Source of the DNA: Nitrospirota bacterium
GTDB taxonomy: Bacteria > Nitrospirota > Thermodesulfovibrionia > Thermodesulfovibrionales > UBA6898
Direction: 5' to 3'
Length of the DNA: 52,845 nucleotides
NCBI GenBank assembly: GCA_016217695.1
Contig: JACRHE010000090.1
Span: forward strand, 1-52,845
Shown piece by piece: positions 25,751-33,827 of this stretch. Below the pieces are notes generated by a model. It was not told the origin of the DNA, searched no databases, and worked only from the letters and a program-made list of their open reading frames with translations. Made by a program: the position numbers and the translations under genes. Every line of letters begins with the position of its first letter. The stretch's first letter is position 1.

Positions 25751-26865
25751 CTCAAAAATACGGAGGTTCTGTTATTGTTGTTGACGATGACCCTGATGTC
25801 CTCAGGATCACTTCGCTCCTGTTAAACAGGGGGGGGTATTCCACGTTTCCCTGCAGCAGCGCCGGAGAAGCCCTCGATGTTTTACAGAACAATGACATAG
25901 ACGTGGTGCTTACAGATATCATAATGCCTGAAATGTCGGGCATCGAGCTTCTTGAAAGGATTCACGGCATCGATCCTGATATTCCGGTAATACTTATAAC
26001 AGGCTTTGCAGACCTTGCCAAGGCGATCGAGGCGATAAAAAAGGGCGCTTTTGATTTTATGACAAAACCTTATGAAACCGCTTACCTCACGCATTCCATA
26101 GAGAAGGCTGTAAGCTATCACAAGCTCATTAAGATGGAGGCCGATTACAGGCAGATCCTTGAGGAACTCAATGCCGAGGTGGAGACACTTATTACAGAGA
26201 GGACAATGGGCCTTATGGCTCTCACAGTGGCAGACAGGGTGAGGAATCCTGCCACAACAATAGCCTGGACATGCAAAAGGATGCTGGAGAAGGAGGACGC
26301 TCCCGAGAGATTGAAAGAAGCCCTGAAGCTCATACTTGGCGAGGCGGAAAGGCTTGAGACCATTGTAAAGGATTTTCAGGAGTTGTTTAAGGCGAGGGGA
26401 TCTAGCTTCAGACACGGGGAGATTAAAGGCGTTGTGGAGGGCGTGCTTTCCGTGGCGGAAAAAGAGGCAGCACACAAGGGCATTGACGTCAGCGTCAGCC
26501 TCTCCGGGGAACCGTTGAGGATGAACATGGAGAGCAATATTCTGAGGATGGCGCTCATTCACCTGGTAAAGAATGCCGTTGAGGCTACGCCTGCCGGCGG
26601 TAGTGTAACTATAAAGACCTATGGAGATAATGAAAGGGTAATCTTTGAGGTCTCCGACACAGGTCCTGGAATCCCAAAAGAGGATATAGACAGAATATTT
26701 GATCCCTTCTTCAGCACAAAGAAACACAGGTTCGGAATGGGGCTTTCCCTTGTGAAGCAGATTGTCTCGGAGCATCTTGGAGAGATAAAGGTGGAAAGCG
26801 AGATCGGAAAGGGGACGACCTTCCGGCTCATATTCCCTGTCAGATGGATCGAGAGGCTTAAGTGA
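25747..26865 (+). CDS. receiver domain fused to HATPase with degenerate H-box
   Basis: 372 residues. Receiver (about 8-120) is complete: D13-D15 region, phosphoacceptor D57, T/S and K107 positions. A coiled coil (about 125-155) links to a HisKA-like helix where the expected AHEIRNP reads VADRVRNPATT, so the phosphoacceptor His is D163. The HATPase (about 255-368) is intact with N-box LIHLVKNAVEA, G1 SDTGPGIP and G2 FGMGLSL. Without the His it cannot be a normal kinase; it may act as a phosphatase or dimer regulator of the hybrid kinase, or the His lies elsewhere. It is the third gene of the operon and its start overlaps the kinase stop by 4 bases. Confidence 0.85.
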   Translation: MTQKYGGSVIVVDDDPDVLRITSLLLNRGGYSTFPCSSAGEALDVLQNNDIDVVLTDIIMPEMSGIELLERIHGIDPDIPVILITGFADLAKAIEAIKKGAFDFMTKPYETAYLTHSIEKAVSYHKLIKMEADYRQILEELNAEVETLITERTMGLMALTVADRVRNPATTIAWTCKRMLEKEDAPERLKEALKLILGEAERLETIVKDFQELFKARGSSFRHGEIKGVVEGVLSVAEKEAAHKGIDVSVSLSGEPLRMNMESNILRMALIHLVKNAVEATPAGGSVTIKTYGDNERVIFEVSDTGPGIPKEDIDRIFDPFFSTKKHRFGMGLSLVKQIVSEHLGEIKVESEIGKGTTFRLIFPVRWIERLK

Positions 26866-26888
26866 AGAAAAATGCCTTCACAGATACT

Positions 26889-28187
26889 TCATATCCGGAT
26901 CCCCATAGCCTTTTGAAGGCTCGCCTGGGCGATTTTATAATCATAGAGCGCCTGATTGAAAGCTGTCCTGGCATTGCTTAGGGTAACCTCTGCATCAGTA
27001 ACCTCTATAGGATTTCCTACCCCGGCTGCATATCTGCCGTTGGCTATCTCAAAGTTTTCTTCAGCAAGTTTTACTGTGAGCTCTGCAGTTACGATCCTGT
27101 CGCCGGCCTCGTTCAGATTAAGATAGGCCTGCTGCACCTCAAGCAATATGGAATGCCTAAGGGCCTCTTCATTAGCCTTTATGACGCCTAGATTCGCCTT
27201 CGCCTCTTCGATCTGGTTTTTTGTCAGGTAGCCGTTAAAAAGTGGAACGGTAAGGGTTAGACCGACATTCCAGCCTTCCTCAAGCGGAAAGTTATCTCCC
27301 AGACGGCTGTATGCGGCATTGCCCGTCAACACAGGGTAATAGCCTTTTTTTGACAGGTCAAGAGACCTTTCGAGGGCCATCCTTCCCGATATAAGCGATT
27401 TCAGGTCAGGCCTGTTATTGAAGGCCTTTTCGACCGCCTCAGAAAAGCCCATCTCATACCTCTGGAACGAAAGATTATCCTCGATAACGAATTCCGGGGC
27501 ATCCGGTACACCCATAGCATTGTTGAGCGAGACCACGCTGAGCCTCAGCGCATTGTCGGCCCTTATACGTTCCAATGTTGCATTGCTCAGGTCGACTTCC
27601 GCCTTTGTTACATCGAATTTCGGCTTTGTACCAACCTCATAAAACCCCTTCGCCTGCTCCAGGTGCTGCCGGAACTGTTTAATAGCCTCCTCTGCGACCT
27701 CCCTGTTTCTCCGTGCCTTCAGCAGACCATAGTACGACTGTTTTACGCCGAATATGACCTGTTCTGTGACATTTTCAAGGTCTGACTGTGATGAAGTTGT
27801 ATTTAGTGTCCGGATATCCACCTGTGTCGAGGTTTTCCCGAAGTCATAGATGTTCTGCCTCAGCGTTATGCTGCCGGAATACTGGTCAAAGGAGCCGTTG
27901 GAGGCCTCAGATCCGGATGTGCGGCCGGAAGCCGTCGACTGGGAAGATATCCTGCTGTAGCCGGCAGAGAGGTCTATCTGCGGATAATGATCAGCCTCTG
28001 CCTGGCCGACCCTGCTCTGATTTGCGCTGACGGTATGTCTTGCTGCAAGTATCGCCGGATGTTTTTTCACCGCTATTTCCGTGCATCTTTCGAGTGTAAG
28101 CAGTTCGTCCTTTTTTATTATCTCCTCGGCACCTGCAGAAAAAGGGGCAAGGGCTGTCAGAAGGATAGCAATAATGATGGTTCTCAT
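26889..28187 (-). CDS. TolC-like outer-membrane efflux protein
   Basis: 432 residues from ATG 28185-28187, chosen because GGAGG lies just upstream and the signal peptide MRTIIIAILLTALAPFSAGA follows; a frame to 28226 is open but unsupported. Two OEP repeats are visible with helical ELLTLERCTEIAVKKHPAIL and a second LSLDLSKKG region. Repeated beta-strand segments such as IDLSAGYSRIS and GLTLTVPLFNGYL form the barrel strands. Length and layout fit TolC/OprM family channels. It lies downstream of the RND pump gene (43-base gap), so probably serves this pump; it may also serve the ABC exporters in the window, which lack a channel. Confidence 0.92.
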   Translation of the reverse strand: MRTIIIAILLTALAPFSAGAEEIIKKDELLTLERCTEIAVKKHPAILAARHTVSANQSRVGQAEADHYPQIDLSAGYSRISSQSTASGRTSGSEASNGSFDQYSGSITLRQNIYDFGKTSTQVDIRTLNTTSSQSDLENVTEQVIFGVKQSYYGLLKARRNREVAEEAIKQFRQHLEQAKGFYEVGTKPKFDVTKAEVDLSNATLERIRADNALRLSVVSLNNAMGVPDAPEFVIEDNLSFQRYEMGFSEAVEKAFNNRPDLKSLISGRMALERSLDLSKKGYYPVLTGNAAYSRLGDNFPLEEGWNVGLTLTVPLFNGYLTKNQIEEAKANLGVIKANEEALRHSILLEVQQAYLNLNEAGDRIVTAELTVKLAEENFEIANGRYAAGVGNPIEVTDAEVTLSNARTAFNQALYDYKIAQASLQKAMGIRI

Positions 28188-28229
28188 GGGACCTCCATAT
28201 ATAAATTTTTTAAAAATGCTGATCATTAG

Positions 28230-31200
28230 CTACGTCTGTGAAGTGCCCTGCGCACCTGGCTGCTTTCTCATGAGAAACATGCCACGCACCCTTTCCTGTA
28301 TTCTGTCCATATAATAATAGATAACCGGCGTTATATAAAGGGTCAAGAGCTGTGATACGAGCAGGCCGCCCACAACGGCCAGGCCGAGAGAACGGCGTGA
28401 ATCCGCTCCTGCTCCGAATCCTATAGCTATCGGCAGGGTACCCATAAGCGCTGCCATTGTTGTCATCATGATCGGCCTGAAACGGATGATGGCTCCCTGG
28501 TAAATGGCGTCTATAGGGCTCTTTCCCTCAGTACGCTGAGACTCAAGTGCGAAGTCTATCATCATGATAGCGTTTTTCTTGACGATGCCAACCAGCATGA
28601 TTATTCCGACGAAGGCATAAAGGTTCAGGTCCTTGCCGAAGAGCATCAGGGTGATGAGTGCGCCGAACCCGGCTGAAGGCAGGCCTGAGAGTATGGTCAA
28701 AGGGTGGATGTAACTTTCATACAGCATGCCGAGCACCAGATAGATCACGACAATTGCCAGGACCAGGAGAATAGCCAGCCCCTTGGTGGATGCCTGATAG
28801 ACCTGAGCTGTTCCCAGAAAGCCGGTCGTGATCGAGGCCGGCAGAGCCTTCGCCTCCTTCTCGACGGCAGTGACAGCCTCGCCCAGAGGAGTCCCAGGCT
28901 TGAGGTTAAAGGATACGGTAACGGCCGTGATCTGCCCCTGATGGTTCACGGACAATGGACCCAGGCCCTTCTGAAGCGTCGCCAGAGATGACAGCGGCAC
29001 CAGCTGACCGGCATTGGAACGGACATACAGCATGCCCAGGGCTGACGGGTCCATCTGATATTGAGGCTCCAGCTCCATGATGACCCTGTACTGGTTTGTC
29101 GGGGAATATATTGTTGATACCTGCCGGGCGCCGTAGGCCGAGTAGAGGGCGTCCTCTATCTGCTGTGCAGTAATACCGAGTGAGGCGGCCCGGTCCCGGT
29201 CGATGTCGAGATTGACCTGGGGATTCTTCATCTGCAGGTCGCTGGTAACATCCTGGAGCATCTGCAGGCTGCGCAGCTTCATCTCAAAGTCAGCCGCGTG
29301 CCTGTACAGCTCGTCAGTTTCCGGGCTTTGAAGCACGAACTGATACTGGGCCTTTGACAAAGTAGTCTCCAGCCGGATCGGGGGAGGATTCTGCATGAAC
29401 ATCATGATGCCGGGGACGGCCATCACCTTTGGCCGGAGCTGCTGGATGATCTGGTCGGCATTGAGTTTTCTGGCGCTGCGAGGCTTCAGCTTGAGGAACA
29501 TGAACCCGCTGTTGGAGCCGACCCTCGTACCGGCCGCTCCTACGGAAGACATGAAGGCCTCAATATTGGGGTCCTGAAGAACGATCTCGACCAGCTTCTG
29601 CTGGTTTTTCTTCATCTCCTCAAAGGAGACGCCCTGGGCCCCCTCGGTAAAAGCGAAGATCGAGCCTATGTCGTCGGAAGGCAGCAGTCCGGTGGGTATC
29701 CTGGTAAAGAGCCAGCCGGTCAGGGCTGTCATCATCAAAGTCACTATAATAACTGTGCGACGGAAGCCGAGCACCTGCCGGAGGGTCCTCTCGTAGAGTC
29801 GAAGCATGTTGTCAAAGACACGCTCCATTAAGTTGTAAAGCCTGCCGTGCCGCTGTTCTGCATGCGGTCTAAGAAAACGGCTGCAGAGCATAGGGGTGAG
29901 CGTCAGTGAAACCACGCCCGAAATGAGAATGGCAAAGGTGATGGTCACCGCAAACTCGTGCAGCATACGGCCGAGCATCCCTGCCATGAACAGTACAGGG
30001 ATGAAGACCGCTACCAGGGAAAGAGTCATGGAGATGATGGTGAATCCGATTTCCCTGGAACCCCTGAATGCCGCTTCCATGGGTTTCTCTCCATGCTCCA
30101 TGTGACGGACTATATTTTCGAGCATGACGATGGCGTCGTCCACCACAAAGCCGACCGAAAGCGTGAGGGCCATAAGCGTGATATTGTTGACCGAGAACCC
30201 CAAACCATACATGGCAGCGAAGGTTCCGATGATTGAGAGCGGCAGGGCCAGGCTGGGGATAACTGTGGCCGACAGGTTGCGCAGGAAGAGAAATATTACA
30301 AGGATGACGAGGCTGATGGTCAGCACCAGCGTGAATTTTACGTCCTCCACAGAATCGCGGATAGATACTGTGCGGTCAAAGAGGGTATTGAGATCCACGG
30401 ACTGAGGCAGCTGGCTGCGGAAGGCCGGGATCTGCTGTTTGACACTGTCAACAACCTCGATCGTATTTGTGCCCGGCTGGCGCTGAATCGCCAGCACGAT
30501 CGCCCGGGTTGATCTGCCTCCGGCGTTATACCAGGCTGCAAGCTTGTCATTTTCGACGCTGTCTGTCACCCTGCCGATGTCCTGCAGGCGCACTGGAGAG
30601 CCGCCGCGATAGGCCACGATCAACGGCCTGAATGCCTCAGCATTGTATAGCTGTCCGGTTGCCTGGATGGTGAAGGCCTGCTGCCTGCCCTGGAGCCCGC
30701 CTGTGGGCAGATTCACGTTCCACCGGCCAAGAGCAGCGGATACCTCATCCAGCCCGATCTTCAGGCTTGCCAGGGCCTGAGGGTCCAGCTGCACCCTGAC
30801 TGCATATTTCTGGGAGCCGAAGACCTGAACCTGTGCCACTCCGCTTATCATCGATATGCGCGGAGCTATGATGGTGTCGGCGAACTCGTTAATCTCAGAG
30901 AGGGGCAGGGTCGGTGAACTCAGGGCAAGGTAAAGAACAGGCTGGTCAGCCGGATTGACCTTCTGGTAGGAGGGCGGGCTGGGCATGTCCTGCGGCAGTT
31001 GCCTGGCCGCTTTGGATATCGCAGCCTGAACGTCCTGGGCAGCGGCATCGATATCACGTTCAAGGGTGAACTTGAGCGTGATGACAGATACTCCCTGACC
31101 GTTGGTTGAGTTCATGGAGTCGAGACCCGAAATTGTCGAAAACTGGCGCTCCAGCGGCGTTGCCACAGCGCTCGCCATAGTCTCGGGACTGGCGCCCGGC

Positions 31201-31352
31201 AGGTTGGCCGTAACCTGGATGCTGGGGAAATCGATATTTGGAAGGTCGTTTACAGGCAGGATCCGGTACGCAAAGATCCCGAAGATCATCACCGACAGCA
31301 TGACCAGGCTGGTCATGATCGGCCTTCGGATAAAAAGCTCCGATAGGTTCAT
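28230..31352 (-). CDS. RND efflux pump, inner-membrane component (AcrB/MdtBC class)
   Basis: 1040 residues, full length for HAE1 or MdtB/MdtC pumps. The TM4 proton-relay motif GFVVDDAIVMLENI carries the Asp pair, and TM10 has the GIVKKNAIMMIDFA Lys. Porter domains repeat twice (about 40-330 and 560-870). The N-terminus begins MNLSELFIRRPIMTSLVMLS. Members export drugs, bile salts or lipids using proton force across the inner membrane. Start overlaps the adaptor stop by 4 bases and the TolC-like gene follows, giving a complete RND operon. Similarity looks closer to the MdtBC-like branch, judged from motif wording and not from a tree. Confidence 0.94.
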   Translation of the reverse strand: MNLSELFIRRPIMTSLVMLSVMIFGIFAYRILPVNDLPNIDFPSIQVTANLPGASPETMASAVATPLERQFSTISGLDSMNSTNGQGVSVITLKFTLERDIDAAAQDVQAAISKAARQLPQDMPSPPSYQKVNPADQPVLYLALSSPTLPLSEINEFADTIIAPRISMISGVAQVQVFGSQKYAVRVQLDPQALASLKIGLDEVSAALGRWNVNLPTGGLQGRQQAFTIQATGQLYNAEAFRPLIVAYRGGSPVRLQDIGRVTDSVENDKLAAWYNAGGRSTRAIVLAIQRQPGTNTIEVVDSVKQQIPAFRSQLPQSVDLNTLFDRTVSIRDSVEDVKFTLVLTISLVILVIFLFLRNLSATVIPSLALPLSIIGTFAAMYGLGFSVNNITLMALTLSVGFVVDDAIVMLENIVRHMEHGEKPMEAAFRGSREIGFTIISMTLSLVAVFIPVLFMAGMLGRMLHEFAVTITFAILISGVVSLTLTPMLCSRFLRPHAEQRHGRLYNLMERVFDNMLRLYERTLRQVLGFRRTVIIVTLMMTALTGWLFTRIPTGLLPSDDIGSIFAFTEGAQGVSFEEMKKNQQKLVEIVLQDPNIEAFMSSVGAAGTRVGSNSGFMFLKLKPRSARKLNADQIIQQLRPKVMAVPGIMMFMQNPPPIRLETTLSKAQYQFVLQSPETDELYRHAADFEMKLRSLQMLQDVTSDLQMKNPQVNLDIDRDRAASLGITAQQIEDALYSAYGARQVSTIYSPTNQYRVIMELEPQYQMDPSALGMLYVRSNAGQLVPLSSLATLQKGLGPLSVNHQGQITAVTVSFNLKPGTPLGEAVTAVEKEAKALPASITTGFLGTAQVYQASTKGLAILLVLAIVVIYLVLGMLYESYIHPLTILSGLPSAGFGALITLMLFGKDLNLYAFVGIIMLVGIVKKNAIMMIDFALESQRTEGKSPIDAIYQGAIIRFRPIMMTTMAALMGTLPIAIGFGAGADSRRSLGLAVVGGLLVSQLLTLYITPVIYYYMDRIQERVRGMFLMRKQPGAQGTSQT

Positions 31353-32503
31353 GTTTTTTTATCCTCTTTTTTTGCCTCTTTTATTTCGATCTTTGCCCCG
31401 GGTACAAGGCGCATCTGGCCGTCGGTCACCACCTTTTCTCCTGGCTGCAGGCCCTTTTCAATGAGCGTGAATCCTTCGTGAGACAGACCGGTGATCACAG
31501 GACGCAGTTCCACCGTAGAGTCTGGTTTGACTGTAAACACAAATTGCCCCTGCTGCCCTGTCTGGACCGCCTGAGACGGAACAACTGTCGCGTTGCTTAT
31601 AGTCCTGAGGGTCAGGACGGTGTTTACGAACTGTCCTGGCCAGAGCCGCCTGTCCGTGTTGGGGAAGGTCCCCTTTAGTCTGATGGTCCCTGTTGCCAGG
31701 TCCACTGCATTGTCCACAAAGGTGAGCAATCCTTCTGCAGGAGTCCTGTCCTCCCTTGATAAGAAGGCTCCGACCTTGAGCCTTCCCTCCGCCATCTGTT
31801 TCTTTATATGAGAGAGCTTTTGTTCAGGTACCGAAAATGTGACGTATATCGGCTGGATCTGGTTGATCACGACCATGGCCGAGTCTGCATTGGCCTTGAT
31901 GAGATTGCCCTCATCAGCCAGAAGGCTGCCTGTGCGGCCGCTTACCGGCGCGTATATATAACAGTATTTCAGCTGGAGGCGCGCATTTTCGAGCATTGCC
32001 CTGTCAGCATTCACAGTGGCCTCATAAGCAATTGCATTTGTGCGGAACCGCTCATATTGCTCCCTTGCCACATACCCTTTTTTGACCAGTTCTTCATAGC
32101 GCCGCGCTTCTTCAAATGCGTTTTCCATCTGGGCCCTGTCTCTGGCCAGATTTGCCTCGGCCTGCTTCACCTGGGCTTCATACGGCCTCGGGTCGATAGT
32201 AAAAAGGAGGGCGCCTTTGGCAACGTCCTGCCCCTCTTTGAAATGGACTTTCTGCAGTATCCCTCCCGCCTGCGACCTGACCTGAATTGTCGCAATCGCT
32301 TCTACATTCCCTATTGCGGTTAACTGAACAGGAACGGCCTTTTCTGTTACGGGCTCCACAGTGACAGGCACCGCAGGTTTCCTGGGTACTTGCGCTGATT
32401 TTCCCTTTGAGCAGGCCTGAAGAAAGCCCCCTAGTACAAGCGCGACACTAATGAGGCCTATGGCGCCTTTTTTACCATAAGCTGCAATTCCTTTTTTTGA
32501 CAT
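31349..32503 (-). CDS. RND efflux periplasmic adaptor lipoprotein
   Basis: 384 residues. A basic N-terminus (KKGIAAYGKKGAIG) precedes a hydrophobic signal and the lipobox FLQAC with C31, so it is a lipid-anchored adaptor like AcrA or MdtA. Lipoyl halves flank a helical hairpin (about 90-170); the signature LFTIDPRPYEAQVKQAEANL is clear. C-terminal beta-barrel and MP domains follow, ending in a Lys/Glu-rich tail. It is the first gene of the adaptor-pump-channel operon (adaptor stop overlaps pump start). Its leader contains no obvious repressor site that I can name. Confidence 0.93.
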   Translation of the reverse strand: MSKKGIAAYGKKGAIGLISVALVLGGFLQACSKGKSAQVPRKPAVPVTVEPVTEKAVPVQLTAIGNVEAIATIQVRSQAGGILQKVHFKEGQDVAKGALLFTIDPRPYEAQVKQAEANLARDRAQMENAFEEARRYEELVKKGYVAREQYERFRTNAIAYEATVNADRAMLENARLQLKYCYIYAPVSGRTGSLLADEGNLIKANADSAMVVINQIQPIYVTFSVPEQKLSHIKKQMAEGRLKVGAFLSREDRTPAEGLLTFVDNAVDLATGTIRLKGTFPNTDRRLWPGQFVNTVLTLRTISNATVVPSQAVQTGQQGQFVFTVKPDSTVELRPVITGLSHEGFTLIEKGLQPGEKVVTDGQMRLVPGAKIEIKEAKKEDKKT

Positions 32504-32598
32504 CTGTTTGTCTCCTTATTGCATCTGCAGCGAAGTGCCGTGAAAGAGAGGATAACGACACTGCCTGAAAAAATATTATATCATTCCCGGATTCATGC

Positions 32599-33600
32599 TC
32601 AGCTGTCGCCTTCTATACATAATGAAAGTCCTGTGGGGATTTCAAAAGTCCCGGAACCGTCTTTTTCGATACTTAGGTAAATCCCGTGGCATCCCTCTTT
32701 CAAGCTGTTTTTTTCGAAATCAGCCTTCCATCCCGCAGGAAACGTACGGACAGGTTCCCCTCCGATACCCAGGACTCCTGCAACATCAGGCCTGGCTCGT
32801 CTCATGACAGCGCTGTCAGAGACCTCAGCGCCTATAGATATCCGCAGGCCCTTCAGAGGAGAATCGGTTCGCGCATCAAGGGCCCAGCCCTCAAGGGAGA
32901 TCTTTCCGGCCCGGTCCCGAAGATCTATTGATACCTTCTCTCTTTCAAATATCCTGCCGTTGACGCTGTCGATAAAATAGTCGATATTCTCCTGGCTGTC
33001 TGTATATTCCGTTTTCATCCATCCGATGAGGACCTCACGTGAATGCTGTTTGCCTGCTTTTTTCAGCCATCCCTCGTACTGTGAAAAAAAAGACGGGCCG
33101 GTTGATTGGTAGACAGGAAGCACTCCGTATCTCCAGGAGAACTGTTTTTTAATCTCGACCAGGGGCCGGTCCTCTTCGACAGAGAGGGCAATCGCGCTGA
33201 CGAGGCCGGTCCTGTCGGCCCCTCTCCTGCAATGAATAAGGACAGGTTTGTCGGCCTTTTCGATCAGCTCTGTAATCCTGTTGATCGCGCGAAAGCCCGG
33301 CAGTTCATGGGGAGACAGATTGAATGTAAAGTGGGTTACGTTATTTCTGCGTGCCGCCTCCTGCTCCTTTGTGTACCACTCCTTTTCTCTGTAACTCCCT
33401 GTAAGGTTTATGATAGTCCTGATCCCATACTCCTTTATCAGACTCTCCAGTCTGCCTGCTGAAACCCCGCCGCTCCTGTAGATCTTGCCGGGTATAACCG
33501 CATCGAACCTCTCGGCGAAGAAGAGAAAGTATATAGCGGGGACCACGAGGAACAGCGGAACGAAGAAGACCCACTTTCCCGGAAGGTGAAAACGCTTCAT
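32599..33600 (-). CDS. membrane-anchored Cys-phosphatase (dual-specificity/PTP type)
   Basis: 333 residues. One N-terminal membrane helix (about 10-27). The catalytic loop HCRRGADRTG (C124, R130) is a clear CX5R phosphatase signature; an upstream general acid Asp is not certain. Early sequence RSGGVSAGRLESLIKEYGI resembles the substrate-binding part of DSP/tyrosine phosphatases such as DSPc PF22785. The C-terminal part (about 220-330) looks like an extra all-beta domain with no name I know. Possible substrates are phosphoproteins or phospholipids at the membrane, judged from the anchor. No nearby kinase. Confidence 0.82.
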   Translation of the reverse strand: MKRFHLPGKWVFFVPLFLVVPAIYFLFFAERFDAVIPGKIYRSGGVSAGRLESLIKEYGIRTIINLTGSYREKEWYTKEQEAARRNNVTHFTFNLSPHELPGFRAINRITELIEKADKPVLIHCRRGADRTGLVSAIALSVEEDRPLVEIKKQFSWRYGVLPVYQSTGPSFFSQYEGWLKKAGKQHSREVLIGWMKTEYTDSQENIDYFIDSVNGRIFEREKVSIDLRDRAGKISLEGWALDARTDSPLKGLRISIGAEVSDSAVMRRARPDVAGVLGIGGEPVRTFPAGWKADFEKNSLKEGCHGIYLSIEKDGSGTFEIPTGLSLCIEGDS

Positions 33601-33827
33601 TTCTTGTCCGTCATCTTAATTATGTTTCCTCTGAGTTAGCTGTTTAGGCCGTTTCCATTAAGCACCTGTGAGGCCATGAGCGCCGAAACAAATGTTAGCA
33701 CTTACTTACATTTTACTATATGCGGAAGGATCGGAATTGTCAATCGAAGATGCCCCGCAATCCACCATCAGCAAAACTGCAGCGGGCGTGAGATTTATGT
33801 TGTCGCGTGAATAAAGCAGGCTGAATG

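Noticed and set aside
25882-26775. 297-codon minus-strand open frame over the receiver-ATPase gene
   Set aside because: Complement of a gene with intact receiver and ATPase motifs; no domain in the antisense product.
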